A DNA stretch of 64,000 nucleotides from Dama dama (GCF_033118175.1 NC_083688.1:3376501-3440500), one strand, 5' to 3'. Counted from the first letter of the stretch, positions 45,240 through 57,330 are shown. The notes: generated from the sequence alone by a model not told the origin. Translations and numbers: made by a program.

Positions 45240-46075
45240 CAGGATGTGTGGGACGCAAACAAAAACTGATCATATGTTAGGTACCAAAGAAAGCATCAAT
45301 TAGGGACTTCCCTGGTGGTGCAGTGGATAAGAATCCACCTGCCAATGCAGGGGACACGGGTTTGATGTCTGGTCTGGGAAGATTCCAAATGCTGTGGAGC
45401 AACTAAGCCTGTGTGCCCCAACTCCTGAGCCCACCTGCGCTGTAAGTTCTGAAGCCCATGGGCCTAGAGCCCGTGCTCCACAGCAAGAGACGTCACTACA
45501 GTGAGAAGCCCGTGCACCGCAGCAAGTAGTTCCTGCTCGCCAACTAGAGAAAGCCCTTGCAAAGCAATGAAGACCCAGCCCAGCCATAAATAAATGAACA
45601 AACAAAATTTAAAAAATCAATCATTTTTTTAAAAAAGCAGAAATAGTCTAGACTTGGTCTACAACACAATAGGAAGCAGTAATAACTAACAAAAGAAGAA
45701 AGAAAAGCTTCCATTCACTGGAAAAGGGAATTCTTCTAAATAGCTCTCATATTTATGAAGATACTCTTAATATTGCAGAATACTGGAAATAATAATGAAA
45801 ACAACATTTCACAACTACAAGTTACAGGTTAAACTGTACACAGAAAATTGATAGCCTTAAATGCATTCATAAGTGAGGAAGAATGAAATGAATAAGCATT
45901 CTGGGCAAGAAGTTAGAAAAAGACAAAATAGAAAGAAATGTAGGAAGGACACAATAGAGATAGCAGACTGTAATAAGTAAAAAAGAAAAATAGTACAACT
46001 GACAAGTCAAGGAGCTGATTTAAGAGGGGAAAATATCTAATAATAAAATCTGTGCATTTAATAAAGACAAAGGGT
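45240..46075 (+). mobile_element. Old L1 ORF2 fragment, sense, split by a CHR SINE
   Basis: CTGATCATATGTTAGGTACC on the left and AATGCATTCATAAGTGAGG, AGAAGTTAGAAAAAGACAA on the right follow the L1 ORF2 order. The frame is broken. Confidence 0.6.
45302..45612 (+). mobile_element. CHR-type SINE, sense
   Basis: GGGACTTCCCTGGTGGTGC head, GGTCTGGGAAGATTCC, AGAAAGCCCTTGCAAAGC and an ATAAATAAATG tail. Confidence 0.9.
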
Positions 46076-46079
46076 GTGC

Positions 46080-46281
46080 GGGCTTAGTCGCTCAGTCGTG
46101 TCTGACTCTTTGCGACTCTATGGACTGTAGCCCACCAGACTCCTCTGTCCATGGGATTCTCCAGGCAAGAACTGGAGTGGGTTTCCATCCCCTTCTCCAG
46201 GGGATCTTCCTGACCCAGGGACTGAACCGAGGTCTCCTGCATTGCAGGCGGATACTTTACCACTGAGCCACCAGGGAAGCC
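46080..46281 (-). mobile_element. Bov-tA SINE, antisense
   Basis: TTAGTCGCTCAGTCGTGTC to TACCACTGAGCCACCAGGG, the complement of the tRNA-Glu-like head. Confidence 0.9.
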
Positions 46282-46289
46282 AGAGGGGA

Positions 46290-47477
46290 AGACAAAGTGG
46301 GACAGAACAAATGTACAAAATCAGAAGTGTGAAGAAGAAATAACCACGGATGGAGCAGCGACAGGTACACCTTTCCTTCCCTGCTCCTAGGGGTGGGGGG
46401 TGGGTACAATTTGCCCACAGACCAGCCACTGCTGAACCACGGCTGAGCTGCTGAGATGAGGCTGTCCAGTGTCTCAGGGCTCAGCTGCAACACTGGGAGG
46501 GTTTCCCGTTGTGAGAAGCTGTACGTGGCTTCTCTACATTGAACAGCAAACCTGCGCCTCGCTTTGCCGTTCCTTCCATGGTCGGCATGGGTCTCATTCT
46601 GGTCTTAAACAAGGGCTCAGGTTTGAAGTCTTCTCCTTAGGGTCTGAGAGAGGCTTCCCGATTCCCAGGACAACTGAGCAGATGCCCCTGGGCTTCTACT
46701 GTGGGTGTTGCCTCTCCCTCGCCACCAGACGGGATCCATCCACCCACCCTCCTTGTCCTTGAGTCAGGGGGCAGGTAGGGGTCCTCTCGAGCCTGGCTGG
46801 GAGTTTGCCTGCTGCCCAGCCCTGGTTGTTTCTGTCTTGGGACTGGGTAGGTTCTCCTTAGTTCTTTGGCAGAGCCATGGAGATGAATGAACTGGTCTGT
46901 GTGGTGGGGAGGAGGTGTAACACCTAGGGTTCAGAACCCAGTGAAATTCACCACTGCCAACCTTGGGTGTTGGGGAATCTGCTTAGTAGTCCTGGGAGTC
47001 AGGAAGTCCTTCCTCAGCCCTTAAGGCAGAGGGTTCAGAATTTGAGCCCATGTCCAAGACCAGATCGAAGCCAACGGTGCCAGAGGAAGAGGAAGCAGAG
47101 CAGGGGTGGGGTCAGCGTCCGGGTGAACTTTGAACGGTGGCAAGAGGATTGGTCAGTCAACCACCAGCCATGGTGATGCTGTTTCCCCAGTTCTCTGCAA
47201 GGCCCAGTCTCTGGACTGCCCATCTAGGAAGCTGCCCAGGTGCCAGCCACCTCCCCTCATGCCTGCTATTCTGGGTGGCACTCAGCAGGCTCTGAACCAT
47301 TGGGAATTGGCCTTCTGTTCAACCGTCCAAGGCCTGCCCTAACACCAGCTACCCGTCAAGCACAGGGACCTCCCATCTCCTTCTCCTCCTCGGGAGCTCT
47401 CTGTTATCTGCCTCTGTTTATCAGTCTCTGTGTTTGCTTTCAGTTTCCTAGGCCTGCTTGAAGATTACCACAAACTT
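46290..47477. other. Intergenic segment with no recognised feature
   Basis: GC-moderate sequence without recognised repeat, exon or RNA. Short frames on both strands have no features. The last 20 bases resemble an old repeat (AAGATTACCACAAACTTGG). Confidence 0.4.
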
Positions 47478-48567
47478 GGTGGCTTGAAGACACCACTTTT
47501 TCTGGCATAAGATGGTGGACGAGAAGGACGTGCGCTCGTTTCTCCTGCGAGAACTCTAAAACCACAACTCGCTGCTGAACAACCGTCCACTGGAGAATGT
47601 TGGATCCCACCAAAAAAGACACCCCACGTCCCAGGGCAGAGGAGAAGCCCCAGCAAGATGGTAGAAGGGACGAGATAGCATTTAAAACCAAACCCCTTAC
47701 CCGCCAGAGATGCTCAGAGGGATCAAACAAACTTGTGTACACCAGGAACCAGAGACCCCACAGAGACTGAGCCAGAACTGTGTTTGGGCATCTCCTGAGG
47801 AGGTGCGGGTCAGCAGTGGCCTGCTGCAAGGGCAGGGGCTCTGGCTGCAGCAGACCTGGGTATGGCAAAAGCCCTCTTAGAGGAGGTCGCCATTAATCCT
47901 GCCATAGAGCCGCCAGAACTTACACAGGACTGGGAAGCAGACTCTTGGAGGGCACAGCAGAAACTTGTGTGCACTAGGATCCAGGAGCAAGGAACGGCAA
48001 CCCCACAGGAGACTGACCCAGACTTGGGGCAGAGGCATGGGTTGACGGTGGCCTGCTGCCGGGTCGGGGGCACTGAGTGCGTGGGACCTTCTGAAGGAGG
48101 TCGCCATTATCTTCATCACCTCCACCATAGTTTGGCTTCAAATCAAACAACCGGGAGGGAACACAGCCCCAGCCTTCAATAGAAAATTGGATTAAAGATT
48201 TACTGAGCATGGCCCCACCCATCAGAATCAGACCCAGTTTCCCACTCTGTCAGTCTTTCCCATCAGGAAGCTTCCATGAGCCTCTTATCCTTCTCCACCA
48301 AGGGAAGACAGACTGAAAACCACAGTCACAGGAAACTAACCAATCTGATCACATGAACCACAGCCTTGTCTAACTCAATGAAACTATGAGCCATGCTGTG
48401 AAGGGCCACCAAAGATGGACAGGTCATGGTGAAGAGTTCTGACAAAATATGGTCCACTGGAGAAGGGAATAGCAAACCACTTCAGTATTCTTGCCTTGAG
48501 AACCCCAAGAACATCATGAAAAGGCAAAAAGATAGGACACTGAAAGGTAAACTCCCCAGGTCAGTAG

Positions 48568-49305
48568 GTGCCCAATATGCTATTGGACATCAGTGGAGAA
48601 ATAACTCCAGGAAGAATGAAGAGATGGAGCCAAAGTGAAAATAATCACCCAGTGGATGTGACTGGTGATAGAAGCAGGTTCCAATGCTGTAAAGAGCAAT
48701 GTTGCATAGGAACCTGGGATGTTAGATCCATGAATCAAGGAAAATTGGAAGTGGTCAAACAGGAGATGGCAAGAGTGAACATCAACACTTTAGGAATCAG
48801 TAAACTAAAATGGACTGGAATACGTGAATTTAACTGAGATGACCATTATATCTACTACTGTGGGCAAGAATGCCTTAGAAGAAATGGAGTAGCCATCATA
48901 GTCAACAAGAGTCCGAAATGCAGTACCTGGATGAATTTCAAAAACAACAGAATGATCTCTGTTCATTTCCAAGGTAAACCATTCAACATAACAGTAGTCC
49001 AAATCTGTGCCCCAACCAGTAATCCTGAAGAAGCTGAAATTGAATGGTTCTGTGAAGACCTACAGGAACTTCTAGAACTAACACCCGAAAAAATTGTCCT
49101 TTTCATTATAGGTGACTGGAATGCAAAAGTAGGAAGTCAAGAGATACCTGGAGTAACAGGCAAATTTGGCCTTGGAGTACAAAACGAAGCAGGTCAAAGG
49201 CTAACAGAGCTTTGCCAAGAGAACACACTGGTCATAGCAAACACCCTCTTCCAACAACACAGGAGAAGACTCTACACGTGGACATCACCAGATGGTCAAC
49301 ACTGA
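48568..49305 (+). pseudogene. BovB endonuclease region, broken
   Basis: Two frames, 48,568-48,837 and 48,931-49,305, cover the N-terminal part (GTWDVRSMNQGKLEVV; MARVNINTLGISKLKWTGI) and the apurinic-endonuclease-like part with GDWNAKVG and LYTWTSPDG. A TGA at 48,835 splits them, and another stops the second at 49,303. Confidence 0.85.
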
Positions 49306-49428
49306 AATCAGATCAATTATATTCTTTGCAGCCAAAGATGGAGAAGTTCTATACAGCCAGTAAAAGCAAGATGGGGAGCTGACTGTGGCTCAGATCATGA
49401 ATTCCTTATTGCCAAATTCAGATTTAAA

Positions 49429-50680
49429 TTGAACAAAGTAGGGAAAACCACTAGATCATTCAGGTATGACCGAAATCAAATCCCTTATGATTATACAGTG
49501 AAAGTGAGAAATAGAGTCAAGGGATTAGATCTGATAGACAGAGTGCCTGAAGAACTATGGACGGAGGTTCGTGACACTGTACAGGAGACAGGAATCAAGA
49601 CCATCCCCAAGAAAAAGAAATGCAAAAAGGCAAAATGGTTGTTTGAGGAGGCCTTACAAATAGCTGTGAAAAGAAAAGATACAAACGGCAAAGGAGAAAA
49701 GGAAAGATGTACCCATTTGAATGCAGAGTTTCAAAGAATAGCAAGGACAGATACGGAAAGCCTTCCTCAGTGATCAATGCAAAGAAATAGAGGAAAACAA
49801 TAGAATGGGAAAGACTAGCGATCTCTTGAAGAAAATAGAGATACCAAGGGAACATTTCATGCAAAGATGGGCACAATAAAGGACAGAAATGGTATGGACC
49901 TAACAGAAGCAGAAGATATTAAGAAGAGGTGGCAAGAATACACAGAACTATACAAAAAAAATCTTCATGACCCAGATAACCACGATGGTGTGATCACTCA
50001 CCTAGAGCCAGACATCCTGGAGCGCAAAGTCAAGAGTGCCTTAAGAAGCATCACTATGAACAAAGCTAGTGGAGGTGATGGAATTCCAGTTGAGCTATTT
50101 CAAATTCTAAAAGATGATGCTATGAAAGTGCTGCCCTCAATATGCCAGCAAATTTGGAAAACTCAGCAGTGGCCACAGGACTGGAAAAGTTCTGTTTTCA
50201 TTCCAATCCCAAAGAAAGGCAATGCCAAAGAATGCTCAAACTACTGCCTAATTGCTTTCCTCTCACATGATAGCAAAGTAATGCTCAAAATTCTTCAAGC
50301 CAGGCTTCAACAGTACATGAACCGTGAATGTCCAGATGTTCAAGCTGGATTGAGAAAAGGCAGAGGAACCAGAGATCAAATTGGCAGCATCAGTTGGATC
50401 ATCAAAAAGCAAGAGAGTTCCAGAAAAAATCTGCTTCTGCTTTATTGACTATGCCAAAGCCTTTGACTGTGTGGGTCACAACAAACTGTGGAAAATTCTG
50501 AAAAAGATGGGAATACCAGACCACCTGACCTGCCTCCTGAGAAATGTGTATGCAGGTCAAGAAGCAACAGTTAGAACTGGACAGGGAACAATAGACTGGT
50601 TCCAAATTAAGAAAGGAGTACGTCAAGTCTCTATATTGTCACCCTGCTTATTTAACTTATATGCAGAGTACATCATGTGA
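49429..50680 (+). pseudogene. BovB linker and reverse transcriptase region, broken
   Basis: Three frames (49,429-49,773; 49,867-50,448; 50,381-50,680) cover the linker, the fingers (KASGGDGIPVELFQILKDD) and the palm with FIDYAKAFDCV. The second and third overlap by a frameshift near 50,400. A stop follows EYIM at 50,678. Confidence 0.88.
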
Positions 50681-51519
50681 AATGCCAGGCTGGATGAAGC
50701 ACAAGCTGGAATCAAGATTGCTGGGAGAAATATCAATAACCTCAGATATGCAGAGGACACCACCCTTAGGGCAGAAAGTGAAGAAGAACTAAAGAGCCTC
50801 TTGATGAAAGTGAAAGAGGAGAATGAAAAAAGCTTAAAGCTCAACATTCAGAAAACCAAGATCATGGTATCCGGTCCCATCACTTCATGGCAAATAGATG
50901 GGGCAACAATGGAAAGAGTGAGAGACTTTGTTTTTGGGCTCCAAAATTATTGCAGATGGTGACTGCAGGCTTGAAATTAAAAGATGTTTGCTTCTTGGAA
51001 GAAAAGGTATGACCAACTTAGATAGCATATTACAAAGCAGAGATGTTACTTTGCTAACAAAGGTCCATCTAGTCAAAGCTATGATTTTTCCAGTAGCCAT
51101 GTATGGATGTGAAAGTTGGACCATAAAGAAAGCTGAGCACTGAAGAATCGATGGTGGTGTTGGAGAAGACTTTTGAGAGTCCCTTGGACAGCAAGGAGAT
51201 CCAACCAGTCCATCCTAAAGGAGATCAGTCCTGAATATTCATTGGAAGGACTGATGATGAAGCTGAAACTCCAATAGTTTGGCTACTGGATATGAAGAAC
51301 TGACTCATTGAAAAAGACCCTGATGCTGCAAAGACTGAAGGTGGGAAGAGAACGGAATGACAGAGGATGAGATGGTTGAATGGCATCACCGACTCGACGG
51401 ACATGAGTTTGAGTAAGCTCCAGGAGTTGGTGATGGACAGGGAGGCCTGTTGTGCTGCAGTCCATGGGGTCACAAAAAGTCGGACATGACTGAGGGACTG
51501 AACTGAACTGGTGGCTTAA

Positions 51520-51645
51520 AATAGTATACATTTGAATGAAATGATGCCATTTGCAGCAACGTAGATACACCTGGCTATTATCATATAAAATGAAGTAAGT
51601 CAGACCAAGACAAATATCATATGGTATCTTAGTCACATTTGCTGT
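51520..51645 (+). mobile_element. L1 3' fragment, sense
   Basis: AAATGATGCCATTTGCAGC, then AAATGAAGTAAGTCAGACC, then CAAATATCATATGGTATC follow L1 3' order. Confidence 0.6.
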
Positions 51646-51735
51646 GGTTCAGTCACTCAGTCCCCTGAGAAGGCATTCCGAGTCTCTGGGAGTCATGCAG
51701 GGTCCTCCACTGCACAGTTTATTTCTCTCCATTTC

Positions 51736-51965
51736 TTTTTTTTTTTCCATTCATTTTTATTAGTTGGAGGCTAATTACTTTACAGTATTGAAGTGGGTTT
51801 TGTCATACATTGACATGAATCAGCCATGGATTTACATGTATTCCCCATCCTGATCCCCCCTCCCACCTCCCTCTCCACCCGATTCCTCTGGGTCTTCCCA
51901 GTGCACCAGGCCCAAGCACTTGTCTCATGCATCCAACCTGGGCGGTGATCTGTTTCACTATAGAT
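51736..51965 (-). mobile_element. Ruminant L1 3' end, antisense, with 15-bp target duplication
   Basis: The T-run, then GTTGGAGGCTAATTACTTT, then GTCTTCCCAGTGCACCAGG is the complement of the ruminant L1 end. ATTTCTCTCCATTTC (51721-51735) and ATTTATCTCCATTTC (51966-51980) differ at one base. Confidence 0.85.
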
Positions 51966-51980
51966 ATTTATCTCCATTTC

Positions 51981-53156
51981 ATTAGGGCTTTTTTTTTCTT
52001 CTAGGTTTCTTATTTTGTTCTTTCATTTTGAACATATTCCTCTGTCATCTTATTTTGCGTGATTGCTCTGTCGGTTTACTGCCTAGGGCCGGTTTACTGC
52101 CTGGGTCTTGAAGGAGTGTCCTTGTGTGGGAGAGTCTCTCTGCAGTCTTTGTGTGCCCGCTGGCTTTGGTGGGCTCTCAGGTGAGCATGGGCAGTGTCTT
52201 CTCTTGGGGGGCACTGGTGGCCAGCACCATGGTGGGAGGTGGGGCTGGTGCTGGAGAGACTAAAGGTGGAACTTAGTACGAGATGCGGGACTTCTCGCAG
52301 GCTCAGAGACAGTCTCTGCCCTGTTTGACTGGTCCCTGAGGGTCTAGAGGAGGAGCCCCAGGGAGATGAACTTCTCCCTGGAAAGACAGAGATTTCTGCT
52401 TTGCCTGGAGGTGGGGTGGGGGCGGGGCCCTAGGGCCTAGAGCAGCAGTTCTGAGCTGCACCGCCTTCTCCCTGGGCACGGGATGGCAGTCCCTGCCTTG
52501 GCTGAGAGGGCGGGTGTAGGACCAGCTTGTGGGGCTGGAGCTGTACTTCTGAGCTGGCTGTCCGTCTCTCTGGTGTGTGTGATGATGGTTATTGCCTGGA
52601 TGGGGCGCAGGGCTGGCATAGGTCAGGCTGGAGTAGGAGGCCGGTGTGGGCTGGGGAGTGCACTGGCCTGGTCCTGGAAGGCTGGCCGGAGCACCGACAA
52701 TTTCCAGTCTGCTGCTTCTGTGCCGGGCCTGGGAACGAGCAGATCTGTGTGCACAGTCTCTAAGAGCAGGGTCTCAGCTTCTTGTAACCCTCGGGTAAGC
52801 CCCACCGATTTTCAGACCAGCCTAAAGAGGGTTCATCTTCCCAGGGCCAGACCCCAGGGCTAGGGTGTCTAATATGGGGCTCGAGGCCTGCAGTCCTTAG
52901 GGAGGGTCCCCAAGCCCCTGACACCTCCCTCCTGTTCTGGGGTGCTCACTAGGCATGTAGGTCCTGACTAGATTATCTTCTCCCCTCCTACAAGACTCTG
53001 CATGGTTCTGTATTTATAACCTTGGTTGTGGAAGAGCCATTCTGCTAGTCTTCAGATTGTTCTCAGAAAGAATTTCTTTATAAGTAGATGTAGTTTTGAT
53101 GTGTTCATGGCAGGAGGTGAACTCAGGGTTTTCCTACTCTGCCGTCTTGATCCTTC
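51981..53156 (-). mobile_element. L1 5' untranslated region, antisense
   Basis: In complement, the right end reads GGAAGGATCAAGACGGCAG then TAGGAAAACCCTGAGTTC, the start of artiodactyl L1 elements, followed by a long GC-rich leader. No ORF1 is recognised. Confidence 0.65.
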
Positions 53157-53159
53157 CTT

Positions 53160-53615
53160 TGTTATTGTTATTTAGTTGCTAAGTTGTGTCTGACTCTTTG
53201 TGACCCCATGAACTGCAGCACGCCAGGCTTCCCTGTCCTTCACTGTCTCCTGGAGTTTGTTCAAAGTCATGTCCATTGAGTCAGTGATGCCAACCAACCA
53301 TCTCATCGTCTGTCACCCTCTCTCCTCTTGACCTTAGTTTTCCTCATCACAATTCAAAAGTATGAATTCTTCGGTTCTCAGCCTTCTTTATGGTCCAACT
53401 CTCACATGACTACTGGAAAAACCATAGCTTTGACTATACACCTTTATTGGCATCTCTGCTTTTTAGTACGCTGTCTAAGTTTGTCATAGCTGTTCTTCCA
53501 AGGAGCAAGCATTTTTTTATTTCATAGCTGCAGTCACCATCTGCTTTGATTTTAGAGCCCAGGGAAAGAAAATATGTCACTGTTTTCACTTTTTCCCCTT
53601 CTGCTTGCCATGATA
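53160..53615 (-). mobile_element. BovB 3' end, antisense
   Basis: TTGCTAAGTTGTGTCTGAC, GGTTCTCAGCCTTCTTTATG, CTTCCAAGGAGCAAGCATT and TCTGCTTGCCATGATAG run along the complement of BovB. Confidence 0.9.
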
Positions 53616-53639
53616 GCCTGATTGGTTTGTGTTAAATCC

Positions 53640-53870
53640 TTAGTGCCTGGTTTTATGCCTGGAACATGGAACACTCAATAAATGTCTTATTGAATAAATG
53701 GATGGAGAGTGGAAATAACAATATTATCTACCTCGTAAGGTTGCTAAGAGGACCAAATGAGAAAATGCAGTTAAAACGCTTGGCCGAGGATGTGACTCAA
53801 AGTAAACGTCAGGAAGTGGGAGTTGTTGAGACGCATTGTTTTTGCTGCGGTTGTCACTGCGTCGTCAGCA
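53640..53870 (-). repeat. MIR, antisense
   Basis: CCTGGAACATGGAACACTC and CTACCTCGTAAGGTTGCTAA then AAATGCAGTTAAAACGCTTG are the complement of MIR. Confidence 0.65.
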
Positions 53871-53879
53871 TCCTGATTT

Positions 53880-54660
53880 CTGAGCACCCTTCTCATCACA
53901 CCCTCATTCGAATGGAAACTACTTCCCTGCCGTGACCCAACTGCAAAGTGGGCAAGTCCCTCTGTCAGTCAGCAGGCCCTTTCCTCTCCTCAAGGCCGCA
54001 TAATGCGGTGGATGTGATTTCTTTCCCTTAGGGAATGGGATTCATCACGGAGTGAAGCTTTGCCCTCGAAAAGTTTCCTGGACTAGGCTTGAACTAAATG
54101 TGGGAAGCTCAGATAGTCTAGATTTGATTTTCCAGGTCTTCAGAGACCAGTAGAGTCACCACTTCATTGGCCAAAAACAAACAAACAAAAAAAACCATGG
54201 AAATAAAGTCAAGTCGTGCTTTGGGGAAGGTGACTAGGAAAGGGGCTGATTTTTTCCCTAAATGTTCAGCCTTTCCTGAAAGAGCCTCTTCTTTGAGGCA
54301 AATCTTTTTCTCTGAGTCCATTCTCAGAGTTTCATGAGCCAAGACAGGTAGCAGTCCCATTATCAGACCTGGGTAGACCAAGCGCCCCTCTTTGGGATGA
54401 GGACTGGGCAGGCCAAGCCAAGTGCCTGCGCAGAGCCTATGGTCGTCCTTCTAGACGATGATCTGGATGCCTGTGACTTTGGAATTTCCTTGCCCAGATG
54501 GCCCTGAGTCACCTCTAGGATCAGTGGATTGCTTGCTCAGGGTTATCCTTTTGAGTAAAGGTGGCATTTGCCACATGAGCAAAAATAAGCCAAAGAGAAT
54601 GAGGAAAATGTGAAATGGGTGTGGGAGGAAGGGCATGATGGGTATCAGTTAAGACCTGAG
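53880..54660. other. Intergenic segment with no recognised feature
   Basis: Mixed sequence with no repeat, exon or RNA that I can name. Confidence 0.4.
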
Positions 54661-54664
54661 AAGT

Positions 54665-54987
54665 AGCTGCAGCAGTGGCTATTTCACTGGCCTTTTGGAG
54701 CATGTTAATGCGTCTCTGGCTTCTGTGGGCCTCCGTCGCCGCGCCCGGGCGGCCGGCAGCGGCAGTGATGGCGCGCTCCTCTCTGGCTGCGGCGCGCTGG
54801 CTGCTCACTGTGGCGGCGTCTCCTGTTTCAGGTCGCAGGGTCTGGGGCACTCGGGCTTCTGTAGCTGGGGCACACGAGTTTAGTTGCCCTGCAGCGTGTG
54901 GCGTCTGCTCAGAGCGGTGAGTGATGGAACCCACGTGCCCTGCATCGGCAAGCGGATTCTTAACCACGGGACCACCAGGGACGCCCT
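54665..54987 (-). mobile_element. CHR-type SINE, antisense, CpG-dense
   Basis: CTGCAGCAGTGGCTATTTC to TTCTTAACCACGGGACCACC, ending in GGGACGCC. The B-box complement ATGGAACCCACGTGCCCTG is near its right end. About 15 CpGs fall in 54,737-54,830. Confidence 0.82.
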
Positions 54988-55461
54988 TTGCTAACCTTCT
55001 TAATGGGAATGTTTTAGGAGACCTGCATTTGAAGGACTCGGACCCACTGGCCTTGTTCTTCCCTTTCAGTGTAGAAGTGCACGCATCTTCTTATCACAAG
55101 ATAGCAGAGGCCCCATGCTGTGGTGGGAAAGCTGGGTATAGAGGAAGGACCTAAGTGGGTCTGAGGGGCCCACGGCGGTGACTGTGGTCGGCACCTTTTA
55201 TGTGTCTCCCCAGATTCTTGCAGCCCCACCTGTGTCCTGGACCCTGTGCGGTTGCTGCATCCAGGCCAGGCCCCTCGCTAACAGTGAACCGGGTGAGGTT
55301 TCTATTACAATTCGCTCACTTATTCACCTAGTTACGTCATGTAGAGACTATTTTAAATCTCAGATGGTCACTTTTCAGCCACTCAGCATGACCCTGACTT
55401 TATTCTACTTACTATCCGGCAGGGTGTGCCCATTTAATTCCATCTTAAAACTGAAGACAGA

Positions 55462-55775
55462 TGTCAAGAACAGAATTTTGGACTCTGTGGGAGAAGGTGA
55501 GGGTGGGATGATCTGAGAGAATAGCATTGAAACGTGTATATTATCATATGTGAAACAGATCTCCAGTCCAGGTTGGATGGATGAGACAGGGCGCTCAGGG
55601 CTGGTGCACTGGGATGACCCTGAGGGATGGGATGGGGAGGGAGGTGGGAGGGGGTTCAGGATGGGAACACATGTACACCCGTGGCTGATTCATGTCAATG
55701 TACGGCAAAAACCACCACAATATTGTAAAGTAATTAGCCTCCAATTAAAATAAATAAATTAAAAAAAAAAACCCC
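55462..55775 (+). mobile_element. Ruminant L1 3' end, sense, with perfect 15-bp target duplication
   Basis: GGACTCTGTGGGAGAAGGTG to GTAAAGTAATTAGCCTCC, then an A-rich tail. AAAACTGAAGACAGA occurs at 55447-55461 and 55776-55790. The intact duplication and recognisable tail suggest a young insertion. Flanks 55,000-55,446 and 55,800-56,630 have no recognised feature. Confidence 0.92.
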
Positions 55776-56631
55776 AAAACTGAAGACAGAATCAAAAGAA
55801 GAATGAGTTTTGAATTAGGTACAATCTCTGTTGATACAGCCAAGAGACAGCACTACTTGAGAAACGGGTATTTATTCTGGCCAGATGATATAAACTAGGA
55901 TGCAGGTGCCCAGCTGACCTGTGTGTCGGCGGTCACTCACACCAACACCCCAGGAGAGATTTCTATTATCACGGACAGTGGACAGAACAGACTTTGGGTC
56001 AAGATAGCTCTGGGCTCGAATTCTCACCCTGTCACTTACATGCTGCTCAGGCAACACTCTCTGTGTGTGTAGGTGTGTGTGTGTGTTTATAGGGGAGATT
56101 TCCAGAAGTGGTTTTGCTGATCAAAGGATTAATGCATTTATAATTGACCAGTTGGACCATAGTTCCTCCTCATAGTGCTCTGATACCATTGGTTTGTGTA
56201 AGACACCAGTTCTGTTTTATTTGATTCCTTTTCCCCATTTCTTCTTCCATCTCCACCACCAAGTATCCTTCATACATTTTCTTTTTTTTTAGATCTGTGG
56301 TTCCTTGAAAAGTATTTAGTGTCTCTGTGTGTATGCTTTTAAATTATACGTAAGACAGTGCACTGTATATTTCCCCTTTTCTTCTGCCAAGATTGAAAAA
56401 TGGCACAGGCTGCTGGCTTCCTTTGCCAGCACCAGTCTGGCAAAACTACAGATCTGAGGTAGAAACGTGGATTTGAAGAGCTGATGCAGGGTCCTGCAAG
56501 GAGGCATGAAGCTGATCTGGACTACTAGGCGTGGGTGTGTAGAACAGGCCAGCTCTGTTCTCCTCTTCCTCTCCTTTGCCCCTTCACCCCAGAAGCCGGA
56601 GATGAGGTGCTCAGGTTCTGGAGCTAATAGT

Positions 56632-56778
56632 GCGTGCATGCTCAGTTGCTCAGTCCAACTGTGTGACCCCACGGACTGTAGCCTGCCAGGCTCCTCTGGC
56701 CGTGGGATTTCCCAAGGAACAGTCCTGGAGTAGGTTGCATTTCCTTCTCCAGGGGATCTTCCCCACCCAGGGAGGTAG
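56632..56778 (-). mobile_element. Bov-tA SINE fragment, antisense
   Basis: GCATGCTCAGTTGCTCAG to CTTCTCCAGGGGATCTTCC. The tRNA-like head is missing. The following 56,780-57,317 has no recognised feature. Confidence 0.85.
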
Positions 56779-57330
56779 GAGTAGGGCTGTCCGAAAACCC
56801 TGCTGGGGTGAGAAACTGTTGAAAACAATACAGGCTGCTCAGAGACCAGACCAGAAATCATTCCTTCTTTCATCTCATCTTTCACCACGTCCTCCTCCAC
56901 CGCATCCCCCAATCCCAGGAATGGTTGATTTCAACCTCAGGACATGACTTCCTGCCACGGCTGCTCTTTCCCAGGTGTTTAATGAGGAAACCCTGGGCAG
57001 AGCACCTGCTTGGATGGTGGCAAATGGCAATCACCAAAACCAGGACTCATCCGCTCCTCTTGGCCTAGATTCTCCTCGAGGCACACAAGCCACGCCCACT
57101 AAGAAGAAGGGGACGTTCTTGACAACGCAGACCATCTGAGCAGAATTATCAGGATGAATGAGCAGAAAAGTAAAATGAGCATGTTAGACATACGTATGTA
57201 GATAAGGGAAGATATTAGCACTGTAAGTCAAAGAACAAGAATCATTCAAACAAAATCTAAGTGTAAATGTTAGTTTTGAAGAATATAGTGGTTGAAATGG
57301 GAGAATCAGATGAAAAATGACACAGGGGTT

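Larger units (their letters stand above)
47486..51509 (+). mobile_element. Nearly full-length BovB (RTE) LINE, inactive
   Basis: About 4 kb, the longest element here, from a head containing GATGGTGGACGAGAAGGAC at 47511 to the tail CTGAGGGACTGAACTGAACTG. Target duplications are suggested by GGTGGCTT at 47478 and 51510. The endonuclease part is readable (GDWNAKVGSQEI near 49111; TWTSPDG near 49277), as is the reverse transcriptase (FIDYAKAFDCVGHNKL near 50440). The protein is broken by stops and frameshifts at about 48,836, 49,303, 49,771 and 50,448, by ATG-TGA at 50,675-50,680, and by a changed active site (see findings). The family copies itself through target-primed reverse transcription. 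Confidence 0.92.
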
